NCBI GenBank assembly: GCA_016937995.1
Contig: JAFGVM010000016.1
Coordinates: forward strand, 165,224 to 219,331
Source of the DNA: Candidatus Delongbacteria bacterium
Lineage (GTDB): Bacteria; UBA4055
Direction: 5' to 3'
Length of the DNA: 54,108 bases
In this document: piece by piece, positions 33,643 through 41,837 of the stretch
Position numbering within the stretch: position 1 is the first letter of the stretch
Layout of the letters: each line of letters begins with the position of its first letter
Notes under the pieces: model-generated
What the model was told of the DNA's origin: nothing
The model's database searches: none
The model's input: the letters and a program-made list of their open reading frames with translations, nothing else
Translations under genes and position numbers: made by a program

Positions 33643-33669
33643 TAGGGAGCGGTTTCAAACCGTTCCCTA
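33643..33669. repeat. Hairpin repeat between convergent genes (TAGGGA...TCCCTA)
   Basis: TAGGGAGCGGTTT pairs with AAACCGTTCCCTA over 13 positions including one G-U. The centre GGTTTCAAACC resembles that at 17391-17410. It lies between the M48 gene and the convergent YIP1 gene and overlaps the latter's TAG stop. It may also act as a terminator, although no T tract is present. Confidence 0.6.
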
Positions 33670-34338
33670 CATAGCCAACGAGAACACAAAAACCAGCAAT
33701 ATAAAACTGCTGAAGATCGACAACAACATCCCTTTTACAGCTAATTTTTTACTTACCTCATGTGCTTCAGTGATCCCAATGTATATCAAATAGATCCACC
33801 AGAGATAAACCAGTATATTAAAAAATGGATTACTGAAGGGTATTATTGCAACAAGGCTTGTTACCATAGAATAGGCTAATATTCTGAACGTAGCCTCGTA
33901 ACCATTCACTGACGCTCCGGCCATAGATAAAGAGAAATGCCATACCCATACAAGAATGTAGAACAGAACAAAGTTCAGAAGTAAATTTTTGAATAGGTCC
34001 AGAATGGTCGGATCTTTGATCTCAGTTTTCATAATTTCGCTATCAGGATCAACAAGATCAGGATTCTCCTGCATAGCTGCTTTTAATTGTTCCGCTGGTG
34101 AATCTATCAATCCTGTGTTTATATAAAAACCCGTAAAAAAAACATTGATCGAAAGCATTATCAAAACAAAAAGGACAGGAAACCTCAAACCTTTGTTAAT
34201 GTGCATCTTTGAATAAAATTCTCCAGGTGATTTGATCAACATTAAAACCGATAAATAAAATCCATTTAAGAAACCATACTTCTCTGTTTCCTCGAAAGGA
34301 ATATTCTCAAAATTTTCTATATTATTTTCTTCAAGCAT
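33667..34338 (-). CDS. YIP1-family membrane protein
   Basis: This protein of 223 aa has about five hydrophobic helices and the YIP1 layout: GFLNGFYLSVLMLIKSPGEFYSKM, PVLFVLIMLSINVFF, LFKNLLLNFVLFYILVWVWHFSLSMAG, ATFRILAYSMVTSLVAIIPF and LVYLWWIYLIYIGITEAHEVSK. I place the start at ATG 34338, with AGGA six bases upstream. The in-frame ATG at 34392 would add 18 residues translated through a hairpin repeat (34360-34380) and has no ribosome site. Bacterial YIP1 proteins have no settled function. Convergent with the M48 gene. Confidence 0.8.
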   Translation of the reverse strand: MLEENNIENFENIPFEETEKYGFLNGFYLSVLMLIKSPGEFYSKMHINKGLRFPVLFVLIMLSINVFFTGFYINTGLIDSPAEQLKAAMQENPDLVDPDSEIMKTEIKDPTILDLFKNLLLNFVLFYILVWVWHFSLSMAGASVNGYEATFRILAYSMVTSLVAIIPFSNPFFNILVYLWWIYLIYIGITEAHEVSKKLAVKGMLLSIFSSFILLVFVFSLAM

Positions 34339-34359
34339 TTGTTTTCCTATTATTTTGGA

Positions 34360-34380
34360 CAAGGTGGCTTTAGCCCCTTG
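34360..34380. repeat. Hairpin repeat (CAAGG...CCTTG)
   Basis: CAAGGTGGCTTTAGCCCCTTG, a hairpin with one mismatch and a TTTA loop, lies in the leader of the YIP1 gene. Same CAAGG/CCTTG ends as the element at 17391-17410. Confidence 0.55.
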
Positions 34381-34429
34381 TAAAAATTTCATGATTCAAA
34401 ACCAAAGACTCAAAACCCGAAACCCACAA

Positions 34430-35065
34430 CTAATCCATCTTCACTGCTATTCCTAGTCCATCACCCAAAGCCAACAATTGAGATTTGAACCCGTTTAATT
34501 TAGAAAATCTCTTATTAAATTCCTGAAGTGTGGGAACAGCTGCCTTTGGAGGATCAAAACTCTCAGGCGAATAGACCGATCCCTTCCAGAAAAGATTATC
34601 CACAAGAATTATTCCATCAGAATTAATATGCTCTATGGCGTAATCCAGGTATAACGGATATCCCCTTTTGTCTGCATCAATGAAGATTATATCGAATTTT
34701 TCGTCTATCCTGAAAAGCATTTTTTCAGCTCGACCGTTTATCAATTTAATTTTATCCTCTACATTGAACTTTTTAAAATTCTCTAATGCCTGATTTTGAA
34801 GATCTTCCCTATAGTCCAATGTGTATATCATTCCCTTTCTTAAAACTCTTGCCATTGTTAAAGCTGAAAAACCAACATTAGTACCTATTTCAAGTATTTT
34901 ATCCGGTTGCTTGATCATAACTATCTGAGAAAGAAATTTTGCAGTATCTCTCCCTACTACCGGGAATTTATTTTCAACCAGATATGAATAGAGCTCTTCT
35001 GTACCATCAGGATCCAGCTTTAGCAGATAATCGAGATATACTTTAAGTTTTTCATTGAGTATCAT
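34430..35065 (-). CDS. Class I SAM-dependent O-methyltransferase (YrrM/CCoAOMT-like)
   Basis: This 211-aa soluble enzyme has SAM motif I in KILEIGTNVGFSALTMARVL, then YTLDYREDLQNQALENFKKF (acidic ribose-binding residue), FDIIFIDADKRGYPLYLDYAI (metal-binding Asp as in caffeoyl-CoA and catechol O-methyltransferases) and IILVDNLFWKGSV. These are the conserved methyltransf_3 motifs. The natural substrate cannot be read from sequence; bacterial YrrM-type members modify tRNA hydroxyuridine or small hydroxylated compounds. It lies 91 bases upstream of the YIP1 gene on the same strand. Confidence 0.88.
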   Translation of the reverse strand: MILNEKLKVYLDYLLKLDPDGTEELYSYLVENKFPVVGRDTAKFLSQIVMIKQPDKILEIGTNVGFSALTMARVLRKGMIYTLDYREDLQNQALENFKKFNVEDKIKLINGRAEKMLFRIDEKFDIIFIDADKRGYPLYLDYAIEHINSDGIILVDNLFWKGSVYSPESFDPPKAAVPTLQEFNKRFSKLNGFKSQLLALGDGLGIAVKMD

Positions 35066-35245
35066 AATTAACCCCGGATTTGTTGAACATCAAATATAAG
35101 TAAAATAGGGTTAAGGGGCAAGAGACATATAGGTTATGCCTAACAACCCTTCCCCCATCTGTCCATTGGTCAATGTCAGCTGTTTCCAAAAAATATATCA
35201 ATAATTCAATGAAGTAAATGCAGCATATTTTCCAATGTTTTTCTC

Positions 35246-35274
35246 TTGACTAAACAGCTTTAATGAACTATATT
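35246..35274 (+). promoter_or_regulatory. Sigma70-type promoter of the thrS operon
   Basis: TTGACT (35246-35251), 17 bases, TATATT (35269-35274). Transcription would start about 45 bases before the thrS ATG. No T-box or threonine-leader structure was recognised in this short leader. Confidence 0.75.
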
Positions 35275-35324
35275 CAGTTCCTTGTATAAAAAGCAGGTAA
35301 CAAACAAGTAAAGTGAGGGTGAAA

Positions 35325-37262
35325 ATGATAAAAATAACATTTCCGGACAAAAGCGTGAGAGAGTTTGAACAGGGTATCAAAGCTTATCAGGTGGCAACAT
35401 CAATAAGCACAAGCCTTGCAAAAACGACGATCGCTGCGTCAGTGAACGGAAAGGTTGTTGACCTTGATCATCAGATTAACTCTGATGCAGGTATCATTTT
35501 CCATTCTTTTTCAAGTAAAGAGGGAAAAGAAGTCTACTGGCACTCTTCTTCACATATTATGGCACTTGCTGTAAAAAATCTATATCCGAATGTTAAAGTT
35601 GCTATCGGTCCTGCAATAGAACAGGGTTTTTATTATGATTTTGAAGCTGAGCCGTTTGCTGATGAAGATCTCAGAAAGATCGAAAAAGAAATGTCGAAGA
35701 TCATCAAGTCCGGAATGAAATTCGAAAGAAATGAGATCAGCAGAGAAGAAGCTATAAAGATGTTCGAGTCAAAAGGTGAAGATTACAAAGTTGAACTGAT
35801 AAAAGAACTTCCGGAGGGTGAGGTCATTTCAACTTATTCGCTTGGAGATTTTACTGATCTGTGTAGAGGTCCACATATATCGAACTCATCAAAAATCAAG
35901 CATGTAAGTTTATTAACCTCTTCCGGTGCATACTGGAGAGGTGATTCAAATAATAAAATGCTTCAAAGGATCTATGGCATAAGTTTTCCTGACAAGGATG
36001 AACTTGAGAAATTCCTGATGATCAGAGAAGAGGCTGAGAAAAGGAATCATAAAAAACTTGGACGTGAGCTTAACCTGTTCAGTTTTTTCCCTGAAGCACC
36101 CGGTTCTCCATTCTATAAGAAAAATGGTCTTATCATATTTGAAAAATTGATCGAATACTGGAGAGAAGAGCATAAGAAGGACGGATACGAAGAGATAAAA
36201 ACCCCTGTTATTCTTAAAAGAGAACTATGGGAAAGATCAGGTCACTGGGAAAATTATAGAGAGAATATGTTCACCAGCGAGATAGAAGGTGATCAGTTCG
36301 TTATAAAACCAATGAACTGCCCGGGCGGAATTCTGCTTTATAATTCTGAACTGCACTCATACAAAGACCTTCCTATTAGATCCGGTGAGATCGGACTTGA
36401 CCATAGAAATGAGTTCAGTGGCGCTTTATCAGGATTGTTCAGAGTAAGAGCATTCCATATGGATGATGCACACATATTCATGACACCGGCTCAGATAAAA
36501 GACGAGATAATCGGTGTTATTAAACTATTTGCAAGGGTATACAAAACTTTCGGATTGGAATATCATCTTGAACTTTCAACAAGACCTGAGAAATCAATTG
36601 GGACAGATGAAGCATGGGAAACAGCTACAGAAGGTCTTAGAGGAGCACTTGATGCATACGGTATCGGTTATGAAATAAACGAAGGTGACGGAGCTTTCTA
36701 CGGTCCTAAGATCGACTTTAAGATCCATGATGCTTTAAGCAGACAATGGCAATGCGGAACTATTCAGCTGGATATGAACCTTCCTGAGCGATTTGATGTA
36801 ACTTACATTGATGAAAACTCTGATAAGAAAAGAGCTATCATGATCCATAGGGCACTCTACGGTTCAATAGAAAGATTCATGGGAATTATAATCGAACATT
36901 TCGGTGGTTTCTTTCCATTATGGCTTGCACCTGTGCAGGTAACCGTGATACCTGTTAGTGACAAGTTCAATGACTATGCAAAATCAGTATATGATAAACT
37001 GAATTCACTTGGATATAGAGTTGAATTCGATGATAGATCAGAGAAAGTGGGTTACAAGATCAGAGAAGCAGATGGAATTAAGAAAACTCCATACATGCTG
37101 GTTATCGGTGAAAAAGAAGTTGAGACAAATATTTTTACTGTCAGACAGCATAAAAACGGTAACATTGGAGAATTAAGCTTAGAAGATTTTATTTCAAGAA
37201 TAAAAGTGGAAGTTGATACCAGGATTTTACCTGAAGGATATAAATTGGAATTTAATAAATAA
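35325..37262 (+). CDS. thrS: Threonyl-tRNA synthetase
   Basis: The 645-aa class II synthetase has the full bacterial layout: N-terminal TGS domain (residues 1-60), editing domain with HSSSHIMALAVK and CRGPHISNSSKI, catalytic core with zinc ligands (MNCPGG and later histidines), class II motif 2 around GEIGLDHRNE and motif 3 in IMIHRALYGSIERFMGI, and the anticodon-binding domain near the end (WLAPVQVTVIPVSDKF). ATG 35325 with GAGG upstream is preferred over GTG 35313. It is the first gene of thrS-infC-rpmI-rplT. Confidence 0.97.
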   Translation: MIKITFPDKSVREFEQGIKAYQVATSISTSLAKTTIAASVNGKVVDLDHQINSDAGIIFHSFSSKEGKEVYWHSSSHIMALAVKNLYPNVKVAIGPAIEQGFYYDFEAEPFADEDLRKIEKEMSKIIKSGMKFERNEISREEAIKMFESKGEDYKVELIKELPEGEVISTYSLGDFTDLCRGPHISNSSKIKHVSLLTSSGAYWRGDSNNKMLQRIYGISFPDKDELEKFLMIREEAEKRNHKKLGRELNLFSFFPEAPGSPFYKKNGLIIFEKLIEYWREEHKKDGYEEIKTPVILKRELWERSGHWENYRENMFTSEIEGDQFVIKPMNCPGGILLYNSELHSYKDLPIRSGEIGLDHRNEFSGALSGLFRVRAFHMDDAHIFMTPAQIKDEIIGVIKLFARVYKTFGLEYHLELSTRPEKSIGTDEAWETATEGLRGALDAYGIGYEINEGDGAFYGPKIDFKIHDALSRQWQCGTIQLDMNLPERFDVTYIDENSDKKRAIMIHRALYGSIERFMGIIIEHFGGFFPLWLAPVQVTVIPVSDKFNDYAKSVYDKLNSLGYRVEFDDRSEKVGYKIREADGIKKTPYMLVIGEKEVETNIFTVRQHKNGNIGELSLEDFISRIKVEVDTRILPEGYKLEFNK

Positions 37263-37274
37263 CGAGGTACGAGT

Positions 37275-37814
37275 ATTAAAAAAAATTACTCAAAAAGAAC
37301 AGCTGAACCTAATGTTAGGATCAATGAGCAGATCAGATATGATCAGATAAGGGTCATCGACGAGAACGGTGAACAGGCAGGGATCATGAGTTCTAAGGAA
37401 GCTAATGAACTTGCATTGGAAAAAAATCTGGATCTTGTTGAAATAGCTCCGAACGGTAAACCACCTGTATGCAAGATAATCGATTATGGTAAATTCCGTT
37501 ATGAACTTGCAAAGAAGGAAAAAGAGAGTAAAAAAAAGCAGCATAAAGTTGAATTGAAGACGATACGTATCATGTCTGTAAATATCGATCAACATGATAT
37601 TGAGATCAAATCAAAAAAAGCCAGAGAATTCCTGCTTGAAGGAAATAAAGTAAAAGTATTCCTTCAGTTCAGAGGCCGTGAGATAGTCCATAGAGATATG
37701 GGTAAAGATCTGCTGGAAAGCTTTTATTCTTTTCTTGAGGACATTGCTAAATTTGACTCTCCGATCGTGCAGGAAGGATTTAGAAGGATTTCAATGATAT
37801 TGACAAAGAAATAA
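37275..37814 (+). CDS. infC: Translation initiation factor IF-3, ATT start codon
   Basis: IF-3 binds the 30S subunit, keeps the subunits apart and proofreads the start codon. The first ATG (37383) would lose most of the N-terminal domain. The frame continues upstream through RTAEPNVRINEQIRYDQIRVID, the conserved IF-3 N-terminus, to ATT at 37275, preceded by GAGG. This gives 179 aa, the normal length, and matches the known use of ATT in infC, by which IF-3 represses its own synthesis. C-terminal domain motifs: KTIRIMSVNIDQHDIEIKSKKAREFL and VKVFLQFRGREIVH. It starts 12 bases after thrS. Confidence 0.96.
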   Translation: MKKNYSKRTAEPNVRINEQIRYDQIRVIDENGEQAGIMSSKEANELALEKNLDLVEIAPNGKPPVCKIIDYGKFRYELAKKEKESKKKQHKVELKTIRIMSVNIDQHDIEIKSKKAREFLLEGNKVKVFLQFRGREIVHRDMGKDLLESFYSFLEDIAKFDSPIVQEGFRRISMILTKK

Positions 37815-37858
37815 ATTATAGTATTAGTAACTAACACAACAAACAGGAAGGGGAAAAC

Positions 37859-38056
37859 ATGCCCAAGGTAAAAACACACAGAGCTGCAAGAAAGAGAATG
37901 AAGCTTACTTCAAAAGGAAAGGTTAAAAAACCTTCTGCTTTCACAAGCCATCTTCTCACAAACAGATCTTCAAAAAGAAAAAGAAGTCTTAGAAAACAAG
38001 GAATTCTGTCTAAAGCAGATACACCTAACATCAAAAGACTTCTGCAGGGAGTTTAA
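37859..38056 (+). CDS. rpmI: 50S ribosomal protein L35
   Basis: The 65-aa basic protein begins MPKVKTHRAARKRMKLTSKGK, the L35 signature, and continues TSHLLTNRSSKRKRSLRK. AGGAAGGGG lies upstream. Third gene of the thrS-infC-rpmI-rplT operon. In E. coli L20 represses this pair; no obvious L20-binding pseudoknot was found in the 44-base gap. Confidence 0.97.
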   Translation: MPKVKTHRAARKRMKLTSKGKVKKPSAFTSHLLTNRSSKRKRSLRKQGILSKADTPNIKRLLQGV

Positions 38057-38092
38057 TTCCGTCAAAAAAAAATGTAAACCAAGGAGTACACT

Positions 38093-38437
38093 ATGCCAAG
38101 AGCTAACACAAGAGTAGCCTCCCGTAACCGTAGAAAGAAAGTCTTAAAGGCTGCTAAAGGTTATTGGGGAAGACGAAGCAAGCTCATCGAGAATGCGCTT
38201 GATGCAACCAAAAAAGCGGGTATATACGCTTACAGGGACAGAAAAGTTAAAAAAAGAAAATTTAGAGAATTGTGGATAGTTAGGATCAACGCTGCAGCAA
38301 GACTTAACGGAATGAAATATTCTGAATTCATGCACAAATTATCTGAAAAAGAAATTAAGCTTGATAGAAAAGTTCTTGCCTATATGGCAGTTCATGATGC
38401 TGATGCGTTCAAAAACCTTGTTGAAAGTGTTAGATAA
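38093..38437 (+). CDS. rplT: 50S ribosomal protein L20
   Basis: This 114-aa protein starts MPRANTRVASRNRRKKVLKAAKGYWG and contains WIVRINAAARLNGMKYSEFM, both diagnostic of L20, which nucleates early 50S assembly. AAGGAG precedes the ATG. It is the last gene of the operon, followed at once by a strong terminator. Confidence 0.98.
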   Translation: MPRANTRVASRNRRKKVLKAAKGYWGRRSKLIENALDATKKAGIYAYRDRKVKKRKFRELWIVRINAAARLNGMKYSEFMHKLSEKEIKLDRKVLAYMAVHDADAFKNLVESVR

Positions 38438-38441
38438 AGCA

Positions 38442-38469
38442 AAAGGCGGTCAATTGATCGCCTTTTTTT
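38442..38469 (+). terminator. Rho-independent terminator of the thrS-rplT operon
   Basis: The AAAGGCG...CGCCTTT stem with internal TCAATTGA palindrome runs into TTTTTTT, four bases past the rplT stop. Confidence 0.9.
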
Positions 38470-38501
38470 ATTTCCTGTTTAGCCTACATAATTTTTTATT
38501 A

Positions 38502-38530
38502 TTGTATAAAATTGAATATATATGTATATT
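38502..38530 (+). promoter_or_regulatory. Sigma70-type promoter of the 38580 gene
   Basis: TTGTAT (38502-38507), 17 bases, TATATT (38525-38530), 50 bases before the start codon. Confidence 0.6.
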
Positions 38531-38579
38531 AGGGTCTAATCTACAGTAATAGATAATTAAAAATAAATGGAGTTTAATT

Positions 38580-40247
38580 ATGAAGAATGGTTTCATTTTA
38601 TTCTTTCTAATTTTTACAATGTTGCTCTCTGCCAAAATTGTTACAATTGAAGGTGAATATACTTACGCCTACAGCGATGATGAAACTTTAGTTCAGGCAA
38701 AGAAAAAGTGTTTGGACTTTGCCAAGAGAGATGCACTTGAGAAATTCGCTACTTATATTTCTAGTGAAAGTGTTTACAAGGATTACATGACCGAAAAGGA
38801 TGAAGTTGTAGCAAGATCTCTTGGAGTACTTAAGAATTTAGTTATTAATGAAGAAAATATTGACAAAGCGAACAGCACGATCTTTTATAAGGTAACTGCT
38901 GAAATTGATGAAGATGAAGTTCTCAAAAAACTGGAAAAGAAACAAGAAACAAATACAATGAACGTCAAGATAAAGGACTTTGTAAAGTCAGGTATGAATG
39001 CAGAAAGTCAGTTAAGGATCGGTGATGCATTGAAATACTATTACTGGGCTTTATTATTAGTGAAGAGCGAACCTAAAAGTGCAAGCCTAAAGTGTGAAGA
39101 ACTTGATGATAGACTTTTAACTATTTCATTGCCTGAAAAAATAAACTCCATCCTAACTTCACTTGAATTTACGTTCAAGGATGTTTCAGAAAGCAAAAAA
39201 TATAAATATCTTGGGTTTGAAATTAAATACAAAGGTGCTAAAGTAAATAACTTGCAACTGACATATTTTAATGGTGATGTATGGTCAAATCCTGTTAAAG
39301 TAAGAGACGGTGAAGGAAGTATAGAATTATTTGGAGATGCCGCTGAGTCAATAACCAAGCTCTCCTTACAAACAGACTATATGTATGAGGAGCAGTGTAA
39401 TTATGATCATAATGTCAAACAAGCTTTAAAGAAAGTATCACATATTCCATTTTCTTCAGCTAAATTCAAGGTTAAAATACCTAAAGCAAAGAAAGATGTC
39501 GTTCAGGAACCGGTTATTCAGAAACCTATTCCTGTTGTTGAAGAAACTGTTGAAAAGCCTGTAGAAAATAAGGTTGAAAAACCTGTTGTCATTGAGCACA
39601 TTACACCTGTAAAAAAAGACAACAGTATGCTGGCTCAACATTATAACAATAACGAAAACGATCAAATTGTCAAAAAATCCTTTTTCGGATTTAAGGGCGG
39701 ACTTAATACTGCTATTTTCTCTGGTGATGATGTTATGGATGGACTTGAAAGCCAGGAATTTTTCAACATTGGTATGTTCTCAGTAACAAATATAAATAAA
39801 AATATTGCTTTCCAGATCGAATTAAACTATTCTCAAAAAGGTGCTTATGCAGAAGACTGGGATTATTATACAGGCCTGTGGACTGAGAATAACTGGCTTT
39901 ATGATTATATGGAATTACCAATGATATTAAAGATTTCTATGCCGATCAATAATTCCTCACCGAATTTTTACTTAGGTTTTTCTTACGGTGTTTTAATTTC
40001 TGCAACTTATGACTGGACAGATGAATGGGGTGATTCAGGAGAAATAGATATGTCTGATGTTGTAAACAGTTCAGAAGCCTCATTTATTATTGGAGGTGGA
40101 CTTGATTATGTTCTAAATCAGAAGACCTTGTTATTAATTGACTTAAGGTATACTGTCGGTATTACACCAATATATAATGAAGATGAAGTTGGAGAGTTGG
40201 ATATGCAAAACAGTGTCTTTTCTGTCAATTTTGGAATAGGTTTTTAA
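38580..40247 (+). CDS. Exported fusion: LPP20/FlgT-like domain, proline linker and PorT-like beta-barrel
   Basis: This 555-aa protein has a signal peptide (MKNGFILFFLIFTMLLSAK). Residues about 20-120 resemble the LPP20/FlgT-N fold (IVTIEGEYTYAYSDDETLVQAKKKCLDFAKRDALEKFATYI). A middle region (130-290) may be another periplasmic domain. Residues about 300-350 are a Pro/Val/Glu/Lys-rich linker of the kind that spans periplasm in TonB-like proteins. From about 365 an outer-membrane beta-barrel of the PorT/OMP_b-brl_2 type starts (FFGFKGGLNTAIFSG, ...) and ends in the outer-membrane C-terminal signature FSVNFGIGF. It could couple a periplasmic complex to an outer-membrane anchor. It has its own promoter and terminator. 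Confidence 0.75.
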   Translation: MKNGFILFFLIFTMLLSAKIVTIEGEYTYAYSDDETLVQAKKKCLDFAKRDALEKFATYISSESVYKDYMTEKDEVVARSLGVLKNLVINEENIDKANSTIFYKVTAEIDEDEVLKKLEKKQETNTMNVKIKDFVKSGMNAESQLRIGDALKYYYWALLLVKSEPKSASLKCEELDDRLLTISLPEKINSILTSLEFTFKDVSESKKYKYLGFEIKYKGAKVNNLQLTYFNGDVWSNPVKVRDGEGSIELFGDAAESITKLSLQTDYMYEEQCNYDHNVKQALKKVSHIPFSSAKFKVKIPKAKKDVVQEPVIQKPIPVVEETVEKPVENKVEKPVVIEHITPVKKDNSMLAQHYNNNENDQIVKKSFFGFKGGLNTAIFSGDDVMDGLESQEFFNIGMFSVTNINKNIAFQIELNYSQKGAYAEDWDYYTGLWTENNWLYDYMELPMILKISMPINNSSPNFYLGFSYGVLISATYDWTDEWGDSGEIDMSDVVNSSEASFIIGGGLDYVLNQKTLLLIDLRYTVGITPIYNEDEVGELDMQNSVFSVNFGIGF

Positions 40248-40254
40248 TATTCTA

Positions 40255-40279
40255 AAAAGCGGTCATTGACCGCTTTTTT
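40255..40279 (+). terminator. Rho-independent terminator
   Basis: AAAGCGGT / ACCGCTTT stem with loop CATTG, followed by a T run, eight bases after the barrel-fusion gene. Confidence 0.88.
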
Positions 40280-40302
40280 TATATAATTTAATAGGAGCTA
40301 AT

Positions 40303-40953
40303 ATGAAGAAGATAGCTATGATCGTAACCTTTCTATTACTCGGTTATTCATTTGCTGAAATGGTAATAACAAAAACCGACGGATCAAAAATGAGCGTTGA
40401 TATTAATAAAGAAGATATTATCGCCATAGAATTTTTATCTGATATAACACTGTTAGAAAATCAGAAATTGATACTGAATGATACATTTGACAATGGAAGT
40501 TTTGAAAATTGGAGTGGTAGTTCGTCAAATAAAGGAATTACTGACGGGATAGTACATTTTAGCTGCACTAATCACACTACTTTTCAATTGAATAAAAAGA
40601 TACCTTCAGAAAATGTGATCGTTGAATGGTACGGTGCTGCAGATAAAAACGGTTTTCACGGTAGTCTGGGTCCATACGAATTCAATATAGGGGGATGGAA
40701 TAATTCAGCATCTGGATATTCCGGTCCGGATTTTCCTTTCAAAAAAATTATAACAGGAAAAGTATATGAGCCAAATAAATTTCAGATCTATAAACTCGAA
40801 AGAATAGGAAATAAAATAAAAGCAACAGTAGATGACCGTGTTATTTTTGATGAAATATTAACTGTAAAAAATAAAGATCCTGAAGGAATATTTAAATTTA
40901 ATACATACTACGGAACATTAAAGGTTGACTGGATTAAAATATATAGACCATGA
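40303..40953 (+). CDS. Secreted jelly-roll-like (laminin-G/DUF1080-type) protein
   Basis: This 216-aa protein has a signal peptide (MKKIAMIVTFLLLGYSFAE) and AGGAG before the ATG. Residues 20-50 (MVITKTDGSKMSVDINKEDIIAIEF) match a short motif common at the start of FCB secreted proteins. The rest is a beta-sandwich reminiscent of concanavalin-like folds: DTFDNGSFENWSG, GIVHFSCTNHTTFQLNKKIP, NKFQIYKLERIGNKIKATVDDRVIFDE, and a terminal VDWIKIYRP. Such domains often bind glycans, but the specific family is not certain. It has no separate promoter that I can see, so it may depend on read-through from the upstream gene. Confidence 0.65.
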   Translation: MKKIAMIVTFLLLGYSFAEMVITKTDGSKMSVDINKEDIIAIEFLSDITLLENQKLILNDTFDNGSFENWSGSSSNKGITDGIVHFSCTNHTTFQLNKKIPSENVIVEWYGAADKNGFHGSLGPYEFNIGGWNNSASGYSGPDFPFKKIITGKVYEPNKFQIYKLERIGNKIKATVDDRVIFDEILTVKNKDPEGIFKFNTYYGTLKVDWIKIYRP

Positions 40954-40980
40954 TCTGGAATTGTACAAAATAAATGTATA

Positions 40981-41008
40981 AAAAAAGACCGGTTAACCGG
41001 TCTTTTTT
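40981..41008. terminator. Bidirectional terminator between convergent genes
   Basis: A perfect 28-base palindrome, AAAAAAGACCGGTT / AACCGGTCTTTTTT, gives a stem with T tracts on both strands. It serves both the 40303 gene and the rpsF-rpsR-rplI operon. Confidence 0.92.
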
Positions 41009-41028
41009 ATAAACTAGCACTTAATTAA

Positions 41029-41577
41029 CTATTCATCCAATTCTTCGATCTCACCGTCAATTTCTTCTTCAACAGGTTCTTCTTTGACAGCAGGTTCAGC
41101 AACAGCTTCATCAATAACAGGTTGCTTTTCACCTGCTTCATCAACAACTTCCAAAGTAATGAATGTTTCTTCTTCTGAAGCTGATTTATAAGGTATTTTA
41201 AAATTACCTAAATGTTTGATGTTCTCTTCAAGATGTATCTTTTTCTTATCCAGATCAATACCCTTGTTTTTTAGTTCATCAGCGATATGCTGTGATGTCA
41301 CAGAACCGAACAGTTTTCCATCTTCTCCTACTTTCATAGCAATAGTTACAACTTGCTTATCAAGTAAAGATTTAAGGAATTCAGCAGATTTTTTGATCTG
41401 TATCTCTTTGTATTTCTTTGATTTAGTAGATTCATTATACATTCTCATGTATGCATCAGTAGCAGGATATGCCATACCTTTAGGTATCAGGAAATTTCTT
41501 CCGTAACCATCTTTGACCTTAACGATCTCTCCTGCTTTTCCGACTCTGTTTAAGTCTTGTCTTAATATAATTAACAT
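41029..41577 (-). CDS. rplI: 50S ribosomal protein L9 with acidic C-terminal extension
   Basis: L9 starts MLIILRQDLNRVGKAGEIVKVKDGYGRNFLIPKGMA, diagnostic for the family, and the C-terminal domain reaches about residue 147 (FITLEVVDE). The protein continues to 182 aa with an acidic, Glu/Val/Pro-rich tail (KEEPVEEEIDGEIEELDE), about 34 residues longer than the usual 148 aa. Last gene of rpsF-rpsR-rplI, 11 bases after rpsR. Confidence 0.96.
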   Translation of the reverse strand: MLIILRQDLNRVGKAGEIVKVKDGYGRNFLIPKGMAYPATDAYMRMYNESTKSKKYKEIQIKKSAEFLKSLLDKQVVTIAMKVGEDGKLFGSVTSQHIADELKNKGIDLDKKKIHLEENIKHLGNFKIPYKSASEEETFITLEVVDEAGEKQPVIDEAVAEPAVKEEPVEEEIDGEIEELDE

Positions 41578-41588
41578 TTTATACTCCT

Positions 41589-41819
41589 TTATCTTGCAGT
41601 GTTATCAACGAAAGGTAGAATAGCTAGAATTCTTGCTCTCTTGATAGCTGTCGTTAGTAATCTTTGATGTTTAGCACATACTCCTGAAGTTCTTCTTGGA
41701 ATTATCTTTCCCTGTTCAGTAGTGAACTTTGTTAATTTCTTATCGTCTTTATAATCAATATACACAACGTTCTCTTCACAGAATCTGCATATTCTTTTTT
41801 TTCTCTCTTTTATCATCAT
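41589..41819 (-). CDS. rpsR: 30S ribosomal protein S18 (zinc-type)
   Basis: This 76-aa S18 has the core [43 protein letters not shown]. The pairs CRFC (residues 11-14) and CAKH (about 48-51) keep the metal-binding (C+) form rather than the Cys-free form. Two consecutive ATG codons start the frame, with AGGA upstream. Middle gene of rpsF-rpsR-rplI. Confidence 0.96.
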   Translation of the reverse strand: MMIKERKKRICRFCEENVVYIDYKDDKKLTKFTTEQGKIIPRRTSGVCAKHQRLLTTAIKRARILAILPFVDNTAR

Positions 41820-41837
41820 TTAATCCTGTAGTTAAAT

